A stretch of 36,876 nucleotides of DNA from positions 1-36,876 of the forward strand of contig CALMZE010000134.1 in the NCBI GenBank assembly GCA_937870585.1, in the 5' to 3' direction. Source of the stretch: an uncultured Sphingomonadales bacterium. Its GTDB lineage: Bacteria > Pseudomonadota > Alphaproteobacteria > Sphingomonadales > Sphingomonadaceae. Made by a program: the position numbers and the translations under genes. Below, piece by piece: positions 1-7,802 of the stretch (position 1 is its first letter; each line of letters begins with the position of its first letter). The notes under the pieces are model-generated. The model was not told the DNA's origin and did not search any database. It saw only the letters and a list, made by a program, of their open reading frames with translations.

Positions 1-13
1 CTATCGCCAAAAC

Positions 14-544
14 CTACTGATAGTTCACCGTCAGCACATAGTTTCCGCTATAATCCCCTGCCACCTGATTGGCCGCGACATTCAACCGCCCGCCAATGCC
101 GATACTGAGCGTGCCCGTAGCCCCCAGATTGCGCGTGCCGGTGATCGTTGCCTGCGCGCCGCCATTCACACTCATCCGCAATGTGTTGACCGTCATAGTC
201 TGCGTGCCGCTGACCCGCGTCAGCAAGAAGCTGGGCATGGAGAGCGTAACGATCTTGTTCGGCGTGCCGTTGACTGAATAGAGTCCACGCTGGAAGGTGC
301 CGCCCACCCAGCTGATCGCCGCACTCTTGGCACGCGCGGCGGTCTGCGCGTTGATCGTCACGGTTCCGGCGGCAGTCGGGCGGATCAGTGATCCGAAAGC
401 CATGCTCTGCGTGTTGGTGATCGTCAACGGACGTCGCACGCTGGTCGTTGTCGTGCCACTTCCCGTTCCAGCATAGGCCGGGGTCACGCTGGCCAGTCCG
501 GCAAGCGTCGCACAGAGGAAGGGCAAAGGCAGGGCCAATCGCAT
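14..544 (-). CDS. Secreted DUF4402 protein, copy 1
   Basis: A 176-residue exported protein. Residues 1-25 form a signal peptide: a short Arg n-region, a hydrophobic core and an AYA cleavage site. The mature part is rich in Thr, Ser, Gly and Asn and has no Cys. It carries the DUF4402 pattern: an early RPLTITN strand, an FGSLIRP block near residue 50, then TRVSGTQTMTVN near residue 110 and a C-terminal GDYSGNYVLTVNY strand. DUF4402 proteins are small beta-rich extracytoplasmic proteins common in sphingomonads, and a pilin-like or surface role has been suggested for them. The sequence itself shows no function. It is the last of three paralogues on this strand. The ATG at 544 is preceded only by a weak CAGGG ribosome site. 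The family call is firm and the role is unknown. Confidence 0.85.
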   Translation of the reverse strand: MRLALPLPFLCATLAGLASVTPAYAGTGSGTTTTSVRRPLTITNTQSMAFGSLIRPTAAGTVTINAQTAARAKSAAISWVGGTFQRGLYSVNGTPNKIVTLSMPSFLLTRVSGTQTMTVNTLRMSVNGGAQATITGTRNLGATGTLSIGIGGRLNVAANQVAGDYSGNYVLTVNYQ

Positions 545-622
545 GGTGCCCTGATGACAGCAGACCAGACAAGAGCGCGTGAAGGAGGCTGGTTAAAGCG
601 GCGTCAACCTCTGCCCGCAGGA

Positions 623-1165
623 TCAGAGGTAATTGGCCGTGATCGTGTAGGTGCCGGTATAGGCCCCATCTGCCTGATTGGCGCCGACATTCAGACGACC
701 CCCAATCTTCAGGAAGATGAAACCCGCCGCATCCAGCCGATGCGCGCCAGAGATATTGCGCGTTGTGCCGCCATTCACGCTCATGCGCATATTATTGACC
801 GTCATGGTCTGTGCACCGCTGACGCGCGTGAGCGTCATCGAACTGGCGGCTGAAATGAGGACGAAGCGCAGCGGCGTACCATAGCCGACAAATTCACCCT
901 GCGCAGGCGTGCCGCCCAGGTGGATCAGCCCGCCGGTCGTCGTCAGCGCGCCCGACTGCGCGTCCATCGTCACCGCGCCTGCCGCAGCGGGGCGGAGCAC
1001 ATTGCCGAAATCCAGATCTTCATACCCTACAATCGTGTTGGGTCGCACCACCGCAACATTGAGCGTGCCCGTGATCGTCTGCGCCGCGACAGGCATGGAG
1101 AGCCCGCCAGCGCACAAGCTACTTGCAAGAATAGCCTTGCGAATCAGAGGTTTAAGGGCATTCAC
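623..1165 (-). CDS. Secreted DUF4402 protein, copy 2
   Basis: This is the second DUF4402 paralogue. It shares the FGNVLRPAAAG block, the TRVSGAQTMTVNNMRMSVNG block and a C-terminal GAYTGTYTITANY strand with copy 1. The GTG at 1165 gives a clean signal peptide (Lys/Arg n-region, hydrophobic core, PVAAQ cleavage region) and a product of 180 residues. A TTG at 1198 would add 11 residues, and neither start has a convincing ribosome site, so the start is uncertain. It lies 78 bp upstream of copy 1 and 72 bp downstream of the zinc-finger gene, all on one strand, so the group may be co-transcribed. The mature chain has no Cys and no catalytic motif. It is expected to be beta-sheet rich and periplasmic or at the cell surface. 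Function is unknown. Confidence 0.8.
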   Translation of the reverse strand: MNALKPLIRKAILASSLCAGGLSMPVAAQTITGTLNVAVVRPNTIVGYEDLDFGNVLRPAAAGAVTMDAQSGALTTTGGLIHLGGTPAQGEFVGYGTPLRFVLISAASSMTLTRVSGAQTMTVNNMRMSVNGGTTRNISGAHRLDAAGFIFLKIGGRLNVGANQADGAYTGTYTITANYL

Positions 1166-1237
1166 GGCGGCAAGACTAAGCCTGCCATTCCGAATCAAGC
1201 GTGAGGAGACCGGGTTAACCCGGCATCAACCGCATTC

Positions 1238-1429
1238 TCAGTGCGCGGCTTCCACCGCGCCAGAGAGTTCAAAGCGCCGGTCGCAATAACCGCACTCGAC
1301 ATGCCCGCTTTCGTCGATTTCAAGCCAGACACGCGGATGGCCGAGCGCGGCCCCGCCGGGAATGTCGCTCGCCCCGTCGCACATCACGCGGCGGGTGTTG
1401 ACCTTGATGGGTTCAGATGATGTGCTCAT
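1238..1429 (-). CDS. Small zinc-finger (zf-CHCC type) protein
   Basis: A 63-residue cytosolic protein with the CHCC zinc-finger pattern: a Cys in VMCDG, the GHPRVWLEID strand with its His, then CGYCD followed by an RFEL end. Bacterial proteins of this type resemble the zinc-binding part of the mitochondrial complex I subunit NDUFS6. They are short and mostly uncharacterised. The four metal ligands are visible in order. The ATG at 1429 fits the family N-terminus, and the upstream extension of the reading frame has no family similarity. The gene lies 46 bp downstream of DUF4402 copy 3 and upstream of copy 2 on the same strand. It interrupts the paralogue array without an obvious functional link. 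Confidence 0.8.
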   Translation of the reverse strand: MSTSSEPIKVNTRRVMCDGASDIPGGAALGHPRVWLEIDESGHVECGYCDRRFELSGAVEAAH

Positions 1430-1475
1430 GATGAAACGCCGATAGCAAGCCGCGCCAAACCACGCAATTCCTGCC

Positions 1476-2027
1476 TTACATATAGTTGAGGATGAGCGTG
1501 TAATTACCGCGATAATCGCCCGGCATCTGGTTTGCACCCACCACCAGTTCGGCCCCCACCGCAAAGAGGAACAGGCCGGAGAGCGATCCGATGCGGAAGC
1601 TGCGCGGCGTTGTGGTCAACACCTGCGTTGTCGGCGTGCTGCCAATGGTGAAGGTGCGCACCTGCATCGTCTGCGTTCCGCCGACACGGGTGATGTTGAT
1701 CGGTGTGGCCGCCATGGAGATGTTGACGATCTGGTTATACGTTCCCATGCCCGTGAACGTCGCCGGGCTGGTGCCGGTGCCGATGGGCGTTGCGCCGCCG
1801 GTGGACGTGCGCGTGCCATCAGGGGCAATCTTGACTGTGCCCGCCGTCGTGCCCGCCAGCAGCTTGCCGAAATTGAGATCATCCACCGAAAAGAAGGAAA
1901 GCGGCCGCACAACGACAGCCGTTGAAGACCCCGTGCCTGTCTTCGCCTGCGCAGGCGCAGCCATCCCGGTCAGCGCCAGGAGCAAGGCCCCCAGCGAGGC
2001 AAGAATGGTGTGGATTCGGGTCAACAT
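1476..2027 (-). CDS. Secreted DUF4402 protein, copy 3
   Basis: This is the third DUF4402 paralogue, 183 residues from the ATG at 2027. That start gives a textbook signal peptide (Arg n-region, Leu/Ala core, PAQAK cleavage). An ATG at 2054 or the longer open frame would place polar residues in front, so 2027 is preferred. The family blocks are present: VVRPLSFFSVDDLNFGKLLAGTTAG split over two strands, TRVGGTQTMQVRTF, and GDYRGNYTLILNY at the C-terminus. It is the most divergent of the three copies, with a different central region. It is probably the first gene of the leftward group copy 3, zinc finger, copy 2, copy 1. The 269 bp upstream hold a palindromic repeat cluster. Role is unknown; an extracytoplasmic beta-sandwich is inferred from the family. 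Confidence 0.8.
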   Translation of the reverse strand: MLTRIHTILASLGALLLALTGMAAPAQAKTGTGSSTAVVVRPLSFFSVDDLNFGKLLAGTTAGTVKIAPDGTRTSTGGATPIGTGTSPATFTGMGTYNQIVNISMAATPINITRVGGTQTMQVRTFTIGSTPTTQVLTTTPRSFRIGSLSGLFLFAVGAELVVGANQMPGDYRGNYTLILNYM

Positions 2028-2116
2028 CACTGTCCGTTTAGGAGGCGTATCCATAAAGCGGGGTAACGGCCTGTGGTTAAATTCGCATTTACCAGCCCCG
2101 CGTTGCCAATTCTGAT

Positions 2117-2247
2117 CCTCCCCATCGTTCTGCGATGGGGAGGGAGACCATCCGCAGGATGGTGGAGGGGCCGCCCACCGCACCAAAACACCCCTCCGTC
2201 ATCGCTGCGCGATGCCACCTCCCCAACGCAAGGCGTTAGGGAGTATG
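2117..2247. repeat. Palindromic intergenic repeat cluster
   Basis: At least three neighbouring palindromes fill the gap between the divergent DUF4402 copy 3 and ABC genes. They are a CCTCCCCATCG / CGATGGGGAGG hairpin, an ACCATCC / GGATGGT hairpin, and a GCATCG / CGATGC hairpin followed by CCACCTCCCC. The arrangement resembles the REP-like clusters scattered through sphingomonad genomes. There is no open reading frame in it. It may act as a transcription barrier between the divergent units, which is inference. Confidence 0.7.
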
Positions 2248-2296
2248 AGTCCCCGCCACGTTGCCATTTGCCTGCACGCGGCATAAGCATGAGGGC

Positions 2297-3214
2297 ATGA
2301 CAGAAGCCGCCATCCGCATCACCGATCTGCGCAAAGTTTATGCCGGAGGAAAGGAAGCCCTGAAGGGCGTTTCCTTCGACGTGCCGCGCGGCAGCATTTT
2401 CGGGCTGCTCGGCCCCAATGGCGCGGGCAAATCCACCACGATCAACATTCTGGCGGGGCTGGTGACCAAAACCAGTGGCACTGCGACCATCTGGGGCTTC
2501 GACATTGCCGAACACCCCCGCAATGCCAAGAACAGCATCGGCATCGTGCCGCAGGAGATTGTGTTCGATCCCTTCTTCACGCCCTTTGAAACGCTGGAGA
2601 ACGTCGCGGGGCTTTACGGCGTGGCTCCCGCGCGGCGGCGGACGATGGAGTTGCTCAAGGCCGTCCATCTCGATGACAAGGCGCATGCCTATGCCCGCAC
2701 CCTGTCAGGCGGGATGAAGCGCCGCCTGCTGGTCGCCAAGGCCATGGTCCATTCCCCGCCGATCCTGGTGCTCGACGAGCCGACCGCAGGCGTGGACGTG
2801 GAACTGCGCCAGCATCTATGGGCCTATGTGCGCGAGTTGAACGCGGCGGGCGTCACCATCGTGCTGACCACCCATTACCTCGAAGAAGCCGAGGAATTGT
2901 GTGATCGCATCGCCATCATCAACCATGGCGAAGTCATCGCCAACAAGCCCACCCGCGAACTGGTGGACATGGCGCAGGAAAAGGTGGTGGAAGTCACGGT
3001 GGACCGAGACATGGACAGCATCCCCCGCTCCCCCGTGTTCCACAAGGCTGAACTGAAAGGCAGCCGCGTCCTCGCCATCACCTATTCCAAGCGCATGGCC
3101 AATGCCGGGCAAGTGCTCGATGCGGTGCAGGCAGCGGGATACGGGATCGCGGATGTCTCCACGCGCGAGCCCGATCTGGAGGATGTGTTTTTGAATCTGA
3201 CGCGGGCGGGGTGA
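2297..3214 (+). CDS. ABC transporter ATP-binding protein (ABC-2 type)
   Basis: A 305-residue cytosolic ATPase subunit that would power an ABC-2 type exporter at the inner membrane. The nucleotide-binding domain is complete: Walker A GPNGAGKST at 39-47, Q-loop Gln86, signature LSGGM at 136-140, Walker B ILVLDEP at 156-162 and switch His193. The TAGVD and HYLEEAEELCDR stretches are typical of the CcmA/DrrA-like group. The last 80 residues form the small C-terminal domain of this group and end in DLEDVFLNL. The ATG at 2297 starts the conserved part; GAGGG lies only a few bases upstream, a poor spacing. No permease gene is adjacent, so its membrane partner must lie elsewhere or the gene is an orphan. 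The substrate cannot be told. Confidence 0.92.
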   Translation: MTEAAIRITDLRKVYAGGKEALKGVSFDVPRGSIFGLLGPNGAGKSTTINILAGLVTKTSGTATIWGFDIAEHPRNAKNSIGIVPQEIVFDPFFTPFETLENVAGLYGVAPARRRTMELLKAVHLDDKAHAYARTLSGGMKRRLLVAKAMVHSPPILVLDEPTAGVDVELRQHLWAYVRELNAAGVTIVLTTHYLEEAEELCDRIAIINHGEVIANKPTRELVDMAQEKVVEVTVDRDMDSIPRSPVFHKAELKGSRVLAITYSKRMANAGQVLDAVQAAGYGIADVSTREPDLEDVFLNLTRAG

Positions 3215-3236
3215 GCGCCTGACCGTAAGCCCCGGG

Positions 3237-3575
3237 TCAGTTGCGAGCCTGACCGTCGTGGCGCTGGCGATGGATTGCCCGGCTTGCACGGTCCTGCCTG
3301 TTTTCGATCACGGTACGCTCGCGTGCGCTCAAGCCGTTGCCAGAACGGCGCGCCTGAGCTTCGTAATGGGCGATGCTGCGCTGCTGCGCGCGAAGACGCG
3401 CGGCCTCAGCCTGCGTCAACTGGCCAGACTTCACGCCCTGACGGATGCGCTGATGCTGTTCGGCCTGACGGTTGTTGATGCGCGAGCCGGCCTCTGCCGG
3501 GGCAGCAGCCATAGTTGCGGACAGGCCGATTGCGGTCATGGCAAGGGCTAGGCGGGAGAAAGAATGCGTTTTCAT
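3237..3575 (-). CDS. Small secreted helical protein
   Basis: A 112-residue exported protein with a clear signal peptide (residues 1-28, ending AAAPAEA). The mature chain is highly charged and predicted helical, rich in Arg, Gln and Ala. It contains the phrase RIRQGVKSGQLTQAEAARL, a pattern I know from short periplasmic hypothetical proteins of alphaproteobacteria. There is no Cys and no enzymatic motif. The start at 3575 is well supported: AAGGA lies 8 nt upstream of the ATG. The gene converges with the ABC ATPase gene, leaving 22 bp between them. Function is unknown. A periplasmic structural or nucleic-acid-interacting role would be guesswork. Confidence 0.75.
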   Translation of the reverse strand: MKTHSFSRLALAMTAIGLSATMAAAPAEAGSRINNRQAEQHQRIRQGVKSGQLTQAEAARLRAQQRSIAHYEAQARRSGNGLSARERTVIENRQDRASRAIHRQRHDGQARN

Positions 3576-3711
3576 TTCCGAATTCCTTTGATGGGCAGGG
3601 AAACGCCTGAACACTCAGGACAATGCCAATCTGCACGCTCATCATGAACCTTGGCTGACTGCCCTGCGGCATCGCCATTTTCGCCAGTGCCGCCCGTTTC
3701 AAGGAGACAAA

Positions 3712-3856
3712 TCTCACGCAAAGGCGCGAAGGGTATTGCCTTTCTCTTGGTGCCTCCGTGCCTTGGTGTGAGCCCCAGAATCCCGTTTCGCGCAGAGACC
3801 GCACAGGAGCAGAGTCCACAGAGCATCCGCGCGCGCCTTCGCGCCTTTGCGCGAGA
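3712..3856. repeat. Inverted-repeat element, about 145 bp
   Basis: A 21-bp arm at 3712-3732 (TCTCACGCAAAGGCGCGAAGG) reappears inverted at 3836-3856 with one mismatch. The roughly 100 bp between them have no reading frame of note. This accounts for most of the 336-bp gene-free stretch between 3576 and 3911; nothing else was recognised there. The layout is that of a small non-autonomous (MITE-like) or REP-type element. It lies just downstream of the AIM24-family gene, so it could also act as its terminator. Confidence 0.65.
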
Positions 3857-3911
3857 TCATCAACAACCGTTGCGCGACCCGCTCCCGCGCAGCCAAGCCT
3901 TGGTCCCAACC

Positions 3912-4883
3912 TCAGAACAGCTTCCGCAACGCGTCGATCCCGTCGAACACATCCACTTCGCCGCCCCGCGCGCTACCGTGTCCTGAACCGGGCGCTTCGG
4001 CAACCGTTTCGGCAGCCAGACGGCTGAAGGGCAGTGTTTGCAGCCAGACTTTGCCGGGGCCGCGCATCACGGCGTAGAACAGGCCTTCGCCGCCAAACAC
4101 CGCCTTCTTGATGCCGCCGACATAGACCACGTCCATATCCACCTGCGGTTCATAGGCGGCAACACAGCCAGTATCGACCTGAATGACTTCGCCGGGGGCC
4201 AGATCGCGCTCGATCATGGTGCCGCCCACGTGCAGGAACACCCAGCCATTGCCGGTCAGCCGCTGCATGATGAAGCCTTCGCCGCCGAAAATGCCGGTCA
4301 TGATCTTCTTCTGGAAGGCGATGGAAATCTGCACGCCCTTGGCAGCGGCAAGAAAGGCCGAACGCTGGCAGATGAGTGTGCCACCCATCGCATCGAGCCG
4401 CACCGGAATGATATGCCCCGGAATCGCCCCACCCAGCGCCATCCGGGCTTTGCCTTGGGTGCCACCATGGCGATATTCGGCGACGAACAGATCCTCGCCA
4501 GAGAGCAGGTTCATGCCCGCATTGATCAACCGGCTGCCAAACCCTTCATTCCGCTTGGACCCATCGCCGAGCAGCAGATCATGCGCAATAACATCATCTT
4601 TCCAGATCATCGCGCCATTATCCGCCACAATGGCCTCACCCGGATCAAACTCAATCTCGATATATTGCATGTCGCCATCGCTGATCGCGAATTCGATATC
4701 ATTGGGCACTTCAGGCTGTGAGAAATGCTTTTCCTGATAGGGCTGGGACGCCTGCGACGCCTGGCTAAGCGTGAACCCGTCCGGCGCGGCATTGAGCGGC
4801 ATCCGCTTGCGCCCGAACCCACCGCGCCCCTGCGGCGGCTCACCCAGATATTGCCCCGGGCGATTGTTCCAGTTGGTATCCAT
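3912..4883 (-). CDS. TIGR00266 / AIM24 family protein
   Basis: A 323-residue protein with a polar Gly/Pro/Gln-rich N-terminus (about residues 1-60) followed by the AIM24-type beta-sandwich domain. Recognisable blocks include MQYIEIEFDPGEAIVADNGAM, FVAEYRHGGTQGKARMALG, GVQISIAFQKK and GGEGFIMQRLTGNGWVFLHVGG. The C-terminal Gly-rich tail is low complexity. Bacterial members (TIGR00266) are widespread and poorly characterised; the yeast namesake is a mitochondrial inner-membrane protein. No signal peptide is present, so a cytosolic location is inferred. The ATG at 4883 is chosen because GGAG lies 8 nt upstream; a GTG three codons earlier is less likely. No functional partner is visible nearby. 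Confidence 0.88.
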   Translation of the reverse strand: MDTNWNNRPGQYLGEPPQGRGGFGRKRMPLNAAPDGFTLSQASQASQPYQEKHFSQPEVPNDIEFAISDGDMQYIEIEFDPGEAIVADNGAMIWKDDVIAHDLLLGDGSKRNEGFGSRLINAGMNLLSGEDLFVAEYRHGGTQGKARMALGGAIPGHIIPVRLDAMGGTLICQRSAFLAAAKGVQISIAFQKKIMTGIFGGEGFIMQRLTGNGWVFLHVGGTMIERDLAPGEVIQVDTGCVAAYEPQVDMDVVYVGGIKKAVFGGEGLFYAVMRGPGKVWLQTLPFSRLAAETVAEAPGSGHGSARGGEVDVFDGIDALRKLF

Positions 4884-5028
4884 GCAGCTCACTCCATGCC
4901 TGATTTCTATAATGCAGTTGGACAGTGCAACATTTGAAATAAAGATTGGTTAACCATGGCGGCTCGGTAGCGATTATACTTGATGATGACATAGCGCCCA
5001 ATCTTGAAGCTTTGCCTTTCCATCTTTG

Positions 5029-5131
5029 TCATTCCCGCGCAGGCGGGAATCCAAGAACATCCGCGTTTCAAGAAATTCAGCAACCTATGAATAGCGTGGT
5101 GCTCATAGATTCCCGCCTGCGCGGAAATGAC
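5029..5131. repeat. MITE-like element with 23-bp inverted ends
   Basis: The sequence GTCATTCCCGCGCAGGCGGG at the left end is repeated inverted at 5109-5131 with one mismatch over 23 bp. The interior is about 57 bp and non-coding. ATTCCCGC palindromes of this type are widespread in proteobacterial intergenic DNA. It occupies the centre of the 366-bp gap between the divergent AIM24 and nadB genes. Its position 118 bp before the nadB start could influence expression, but no promoter was identified in it. Confidence 0.7.
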
Positions 5132-5180
5132 TAGGGTGGTGGGAAGTCCCCCCCCTCCCCTGCAAACACCCCTCGACCTC

Positions 5181-5202
5181 GCGAAGTTTGCGCGAAGTTT
5201 GG
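5181..5202 (+). promoter_or_regulatory. 22-bp tandem motif upstream of nadB (copy 1)
   Basis: Two copies of GCGAAGTTTGS lie head to tail with an exact 11-bp period, ending 47 bp before the nadB start. The identical 22 bp occur inverted at 31570-31591. Direct repeats spaced by one helical turn often mark an operator, and the site lies where a regulator of nadB would bind. No known regulator was recognised, so the role is inferred only. Confidence 0.4.
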
Positions 5203-5249
5203 ACCGCCCATGATGGACAGACGCCCCCCGATCCGCCACGGTGTGGGGC

Positions 5250-6827
5250 ATGAAGGCAGATATTCTCATCATCGGCTCAGGCGCGGCCGGGCTTACCGCC
5301 GCACTTCAACTGGCGCAGACAAAGAGCGTGATCGTGCTCGCCAAGGGCGCGCTTTCGGATGGCGCGACGGCGTGGGCGCAGGGCGGGATTGCCGCCGTTC
5401 TGGAATCCGGCGACACGTTTGAGGATCATATCCGCGATACGATGGTGGCCGGTGGCGGGCTCAACAATCGCGAGGCGGTGGAATATGTGATCGAGAATGC
5501 CCCGCCCGCCATCGAGCGGCTCGCGGCGCTCGGCGTGCCCTTCAATCCCGGTGATGATGAACGCTGGCATCTGACGCGCGAAGGCGGTCACTCTCACCGT
5601 CGCATCGTCCATGTCGATGATGCGACCGGCTGGGCGGTGCAGCAGGCGCTGGAAACCGCCGCGCGCGCCAACCCCAACATCACGCTCGTGCCCGATATGG
5701 TGGCCGTGGACCTGATCATGGGCCGCCACCAGCAGCGCTTTTCCACCAATGGCCGCATCCACGGCGTCTATGCGCTCAACCGCAAGACCGGCAAGGTGGA
5801 GACCTTCACCGCGCGGGCCACGATCCTCGCGACGGGTGGTGCTGGCCGCACCTATCTCTATTCCACAGCCCCGCGCGGGGCGACCGGAGACGGGATTGCA
5901 ATGGCCTGGCGCGCGGGGTGTCGTGTCTCCAACATGGAGTTCATGCAATTCCACCCCACCTGCCTCTATAATCTGGAGGTCAAGAACTTCCTGATTACAG
6001 AGGCGGTGCGCGGCGAAGGCGGCATCCTGAAAAACCCCAAGACCGGCCACCGCTACATGCCCGATTATGACGAGCGCGCCGAGCTCGCCCCGCGCGACGT
6101 GGTGGCGCGCGCCAATGACTCAGAAATCAAGCGCGACGGGCTCGATTATGTCCATCTCGACATCAGCCACCGTCCGCCCGAATTCGTGAAGCACCACTTC
6201 CCGACCATTTATGAAAAGCTGCTCGGGCTGGGGATCGACATTACGACGCAGCCGATTCCGGTCGTCCCCGCGCAGCATTACACCTGCGGCGGTGTGCTGG
6301 TCGATCTGGATGGCCGCACCGACGCGCCGGGGCTTTATGCGGCGGGCGAGGTGACACAATCGGGCCTGCACGGGGCAAACCGTCTGGCGTCCAACTCGCT
6401 GCTCGAATGTCTGGTGTTTGGCGATGCCGCCGCGCGACATATTGAAGCGAACTGGGCCGACTTCCCCGAACCGCCTGCCGTGCGCGCCTGGGATGCCAGC
6501 CGCGTGACGGACTCAGACGAAGAGGTGGTAATCCAGCAATGCTGGCGCGAAATCCGCCACTTCATGTGGAATTTCGTCGGTATCGTCCGCACCACCAAGC
6601 GGCTGGAACGCGCGAAGCACCGCATCGATCTGCTGCGCAAGGAAGTGGAGGATTATTACAGCCATTTCCGCGTGACGCCCGATCTGATCGAGCTGCGCAA
6701 TCTGGTGGAAGTCGCGGATCTGATCATCCGCTCCGCCCTGTCCCGCAAGGAAAGCCGGGGCCTGCACTTCACGCTCGACTATCCGGAAACCTCCCCGATT
6801 GCGCGCGATACGGTGCTGGTGCCGTGA
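5250..6827 (+). CDS. nadB: L-aspartate oxidase
   Basis: A 525-residue flavoenzyme that oxidises L-aspartate to iminoaspartate, the first step of de novo NAD synthesis, in the cytosol. The N-terminal FAD-binding motif is ILIIGSGAAGLTAA (GSGAAG at 9-14), followed by the ATAWAQGGIAA block. The substrate-site blocks of the succinate dehydrogenase/fumarate reductase flavoprotein family are present: EFMQFHPT with His235, QHYTCGGV, and GANRLASNSLLECLVFG. The C-terminal helical region ends near KESRGLHFTLDYP. Length is normal for the family. The ATG at 5250 opens directly on the flavin fold; a GTG three codons earlier is possible. The partners nadA and nadC are not in the window. Its stop overlaps the next gene's GTG start. 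Confidence 0.95.
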   Translation: MKADILIIGSGAAGLTAALQLAQTKSVIVLAKGALSDGATAWAQGGIAAVLESGDTFEDHIRDTMVAGGGLNNREAVEYVIENAPPAIERLAALGVPFNPGDDERWHLTREGGHSHRRIVHVDDATGWAVQQALETAARANPNITLVPDMVAVDLIMGRHQQRFSTNGRIHGVYALNRKTGKVETFTARATILATGGAGRTYLYSTAPRGATGDGIAMAWRAGCRVSNMEFMQFHPTCLYNLEVKNFLITEAVRGEGGILKNPKTGHRYMPDYDERAELAPRDVVARANDSEIKRDGLDYVHLDISHRPPEFVKHHFPTIYEKLLGLGIDITTQPIPVVPAQHYTCGGVLVDLDGRTDAPGLYAAGEVTQSGLHGANRLASNSLLECLVFGDAAARHIEANWADFPEPPAVRAWDASRVTDSDEEVVIQQCWREIRHFMWNFVGIVRTTKRLERAKHRIDLLRKEVEDYYSHFRVTPDLIELRNLVEVADLIIRSALSRKESRGLHFTLDYPETSPIARDTVLVP

Positions 6828-7795
6828 AACACATCGCGCTGGCGCTTCTTGCATTGCTGGCGCTGCCCAGCGCGAGCAAGAGTGAGCAACGCCAGGCCGC
6901 ACGCGCCCACCTACCTGAAACTTCAGGACGCATCATAACACTCGATCTACGGGAGTTCCCGCAAATTGGGACCGTCACACTCGACGGTTTGACCGTCACC
7001 TTCAAACCCCAACCCTTGACGCGAGGCGACGAAACTCTGGGCTTCGATCCCGTAATCGAAGTCGCGAGCCCCGGTTACAAGACCGTCAAGCTCCGCTGGT
7101 ATCAAGATGGCCGCAGTATTGACGAGGTGGGCTATTTCAGGGTCGGTATCGGTCAACTGAACCAGAGTGATCCAGTCGGCTCCCTCATTGCGATGCAGCA
7201 TAGTGGAGGTGCGCATTGCTGCTGGTCCATAAAGATCGTCCAGCCATCGAAAGGCAAGCTGGTCGTTACTGATGCTGGCAACTGGGACGGTGCCGCGTTT
7301 GAACACTGGGAAGATGACGCCGGCCTCCTTTTTCCGCGAGACCGAACTGGCGATGGCATCGCCGATTTTGTCATGAAGGACGGCCGCTTCAACTATACCT
7401 ACACCTGCTACGCTTGCAGCGTTCCCATTCCCCTTATCCTCAACTTTGCAGGCGGACACCGAACCGACGTTTCAGACCATCTGGCCTTTCGCCCGCTATT
7501 CGAACAGCAATTGGCAGACGTGAAGCTTGGATGCATCGACACTGGAACCGAAGGGCAGGAATTTGCCAATCTGCACGAATGCCTCGCTTATGCAGCCCTT
7601 GCCGCCCGATTGGGCCAATTCGAGCATGCCTATCGCGCCATTGCCGCAGTCAGGGCGCGGGCACCCGCTCCTTTCATGACCGTGTGCACCGGCACAGACA
7701 TGCCCTGCACCCCAGCGCAATGGCGAGCCCAACCGCGCCTTGAAGATACGATCAAAATCCAGCTACGCAAATGGCGCTATCCGGTCACAAATTGA
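6824..7795 (+). CDS. Secreted protein of unknown function, coupled to nadB
   Basis: A 323-residue protein starting at a GTG whose last two bases are the first two of the nadB TGA (GTGA overlap), so translation is probably coupled. A signal peptide is visible (Lys-His n-region, a Leu/Ala core, a Ser-rich cleavage region near residue 20). The mature chain has Cys pairs (AHCCW, YTCYAC) that could form disulfides, a Gly/Asp-rich RDRTGDGIADFV stretch resembling repeat proteins with calcium-type loops, and a C-terminal part with VCTGTDMPC. I do not recognise the family. A link to NAD synthesis is not evident; the coupling may be accidental. An internal start is possible but would lose the signal peptide. 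Confidence 0.7.
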   Translation: MKHIALALLALLALPSASKSEQRQAARAHLPETSGRIITLDLREFPQIGTVTLDGLTVTFKPQPLTRGDETLGFDPVIEVASPGYKTVKLRWYQDGRSIDEVGYFRVGIGQLNQSDPVGSLIAMQHSGGAHCCWSIKIVQPSKGKLVVTDAGNWDGAAFEHWEDDAGLLFPRDRTGDGIADFVMKDGRFNYTYTCYACSVPIPLILNFAGGHRTDVSDHLAFRPLFEQQLADVKLGCIDTGTEGQEFANLHECLAYAALAARLGQFEHAYRAIAAVRARAPAPFMTVCTGTDMPCTPAQWRAQPRLEDTIKIQLRKWRYPVTN

Positions 7796-7802
7796 CGCGC
7801 AT

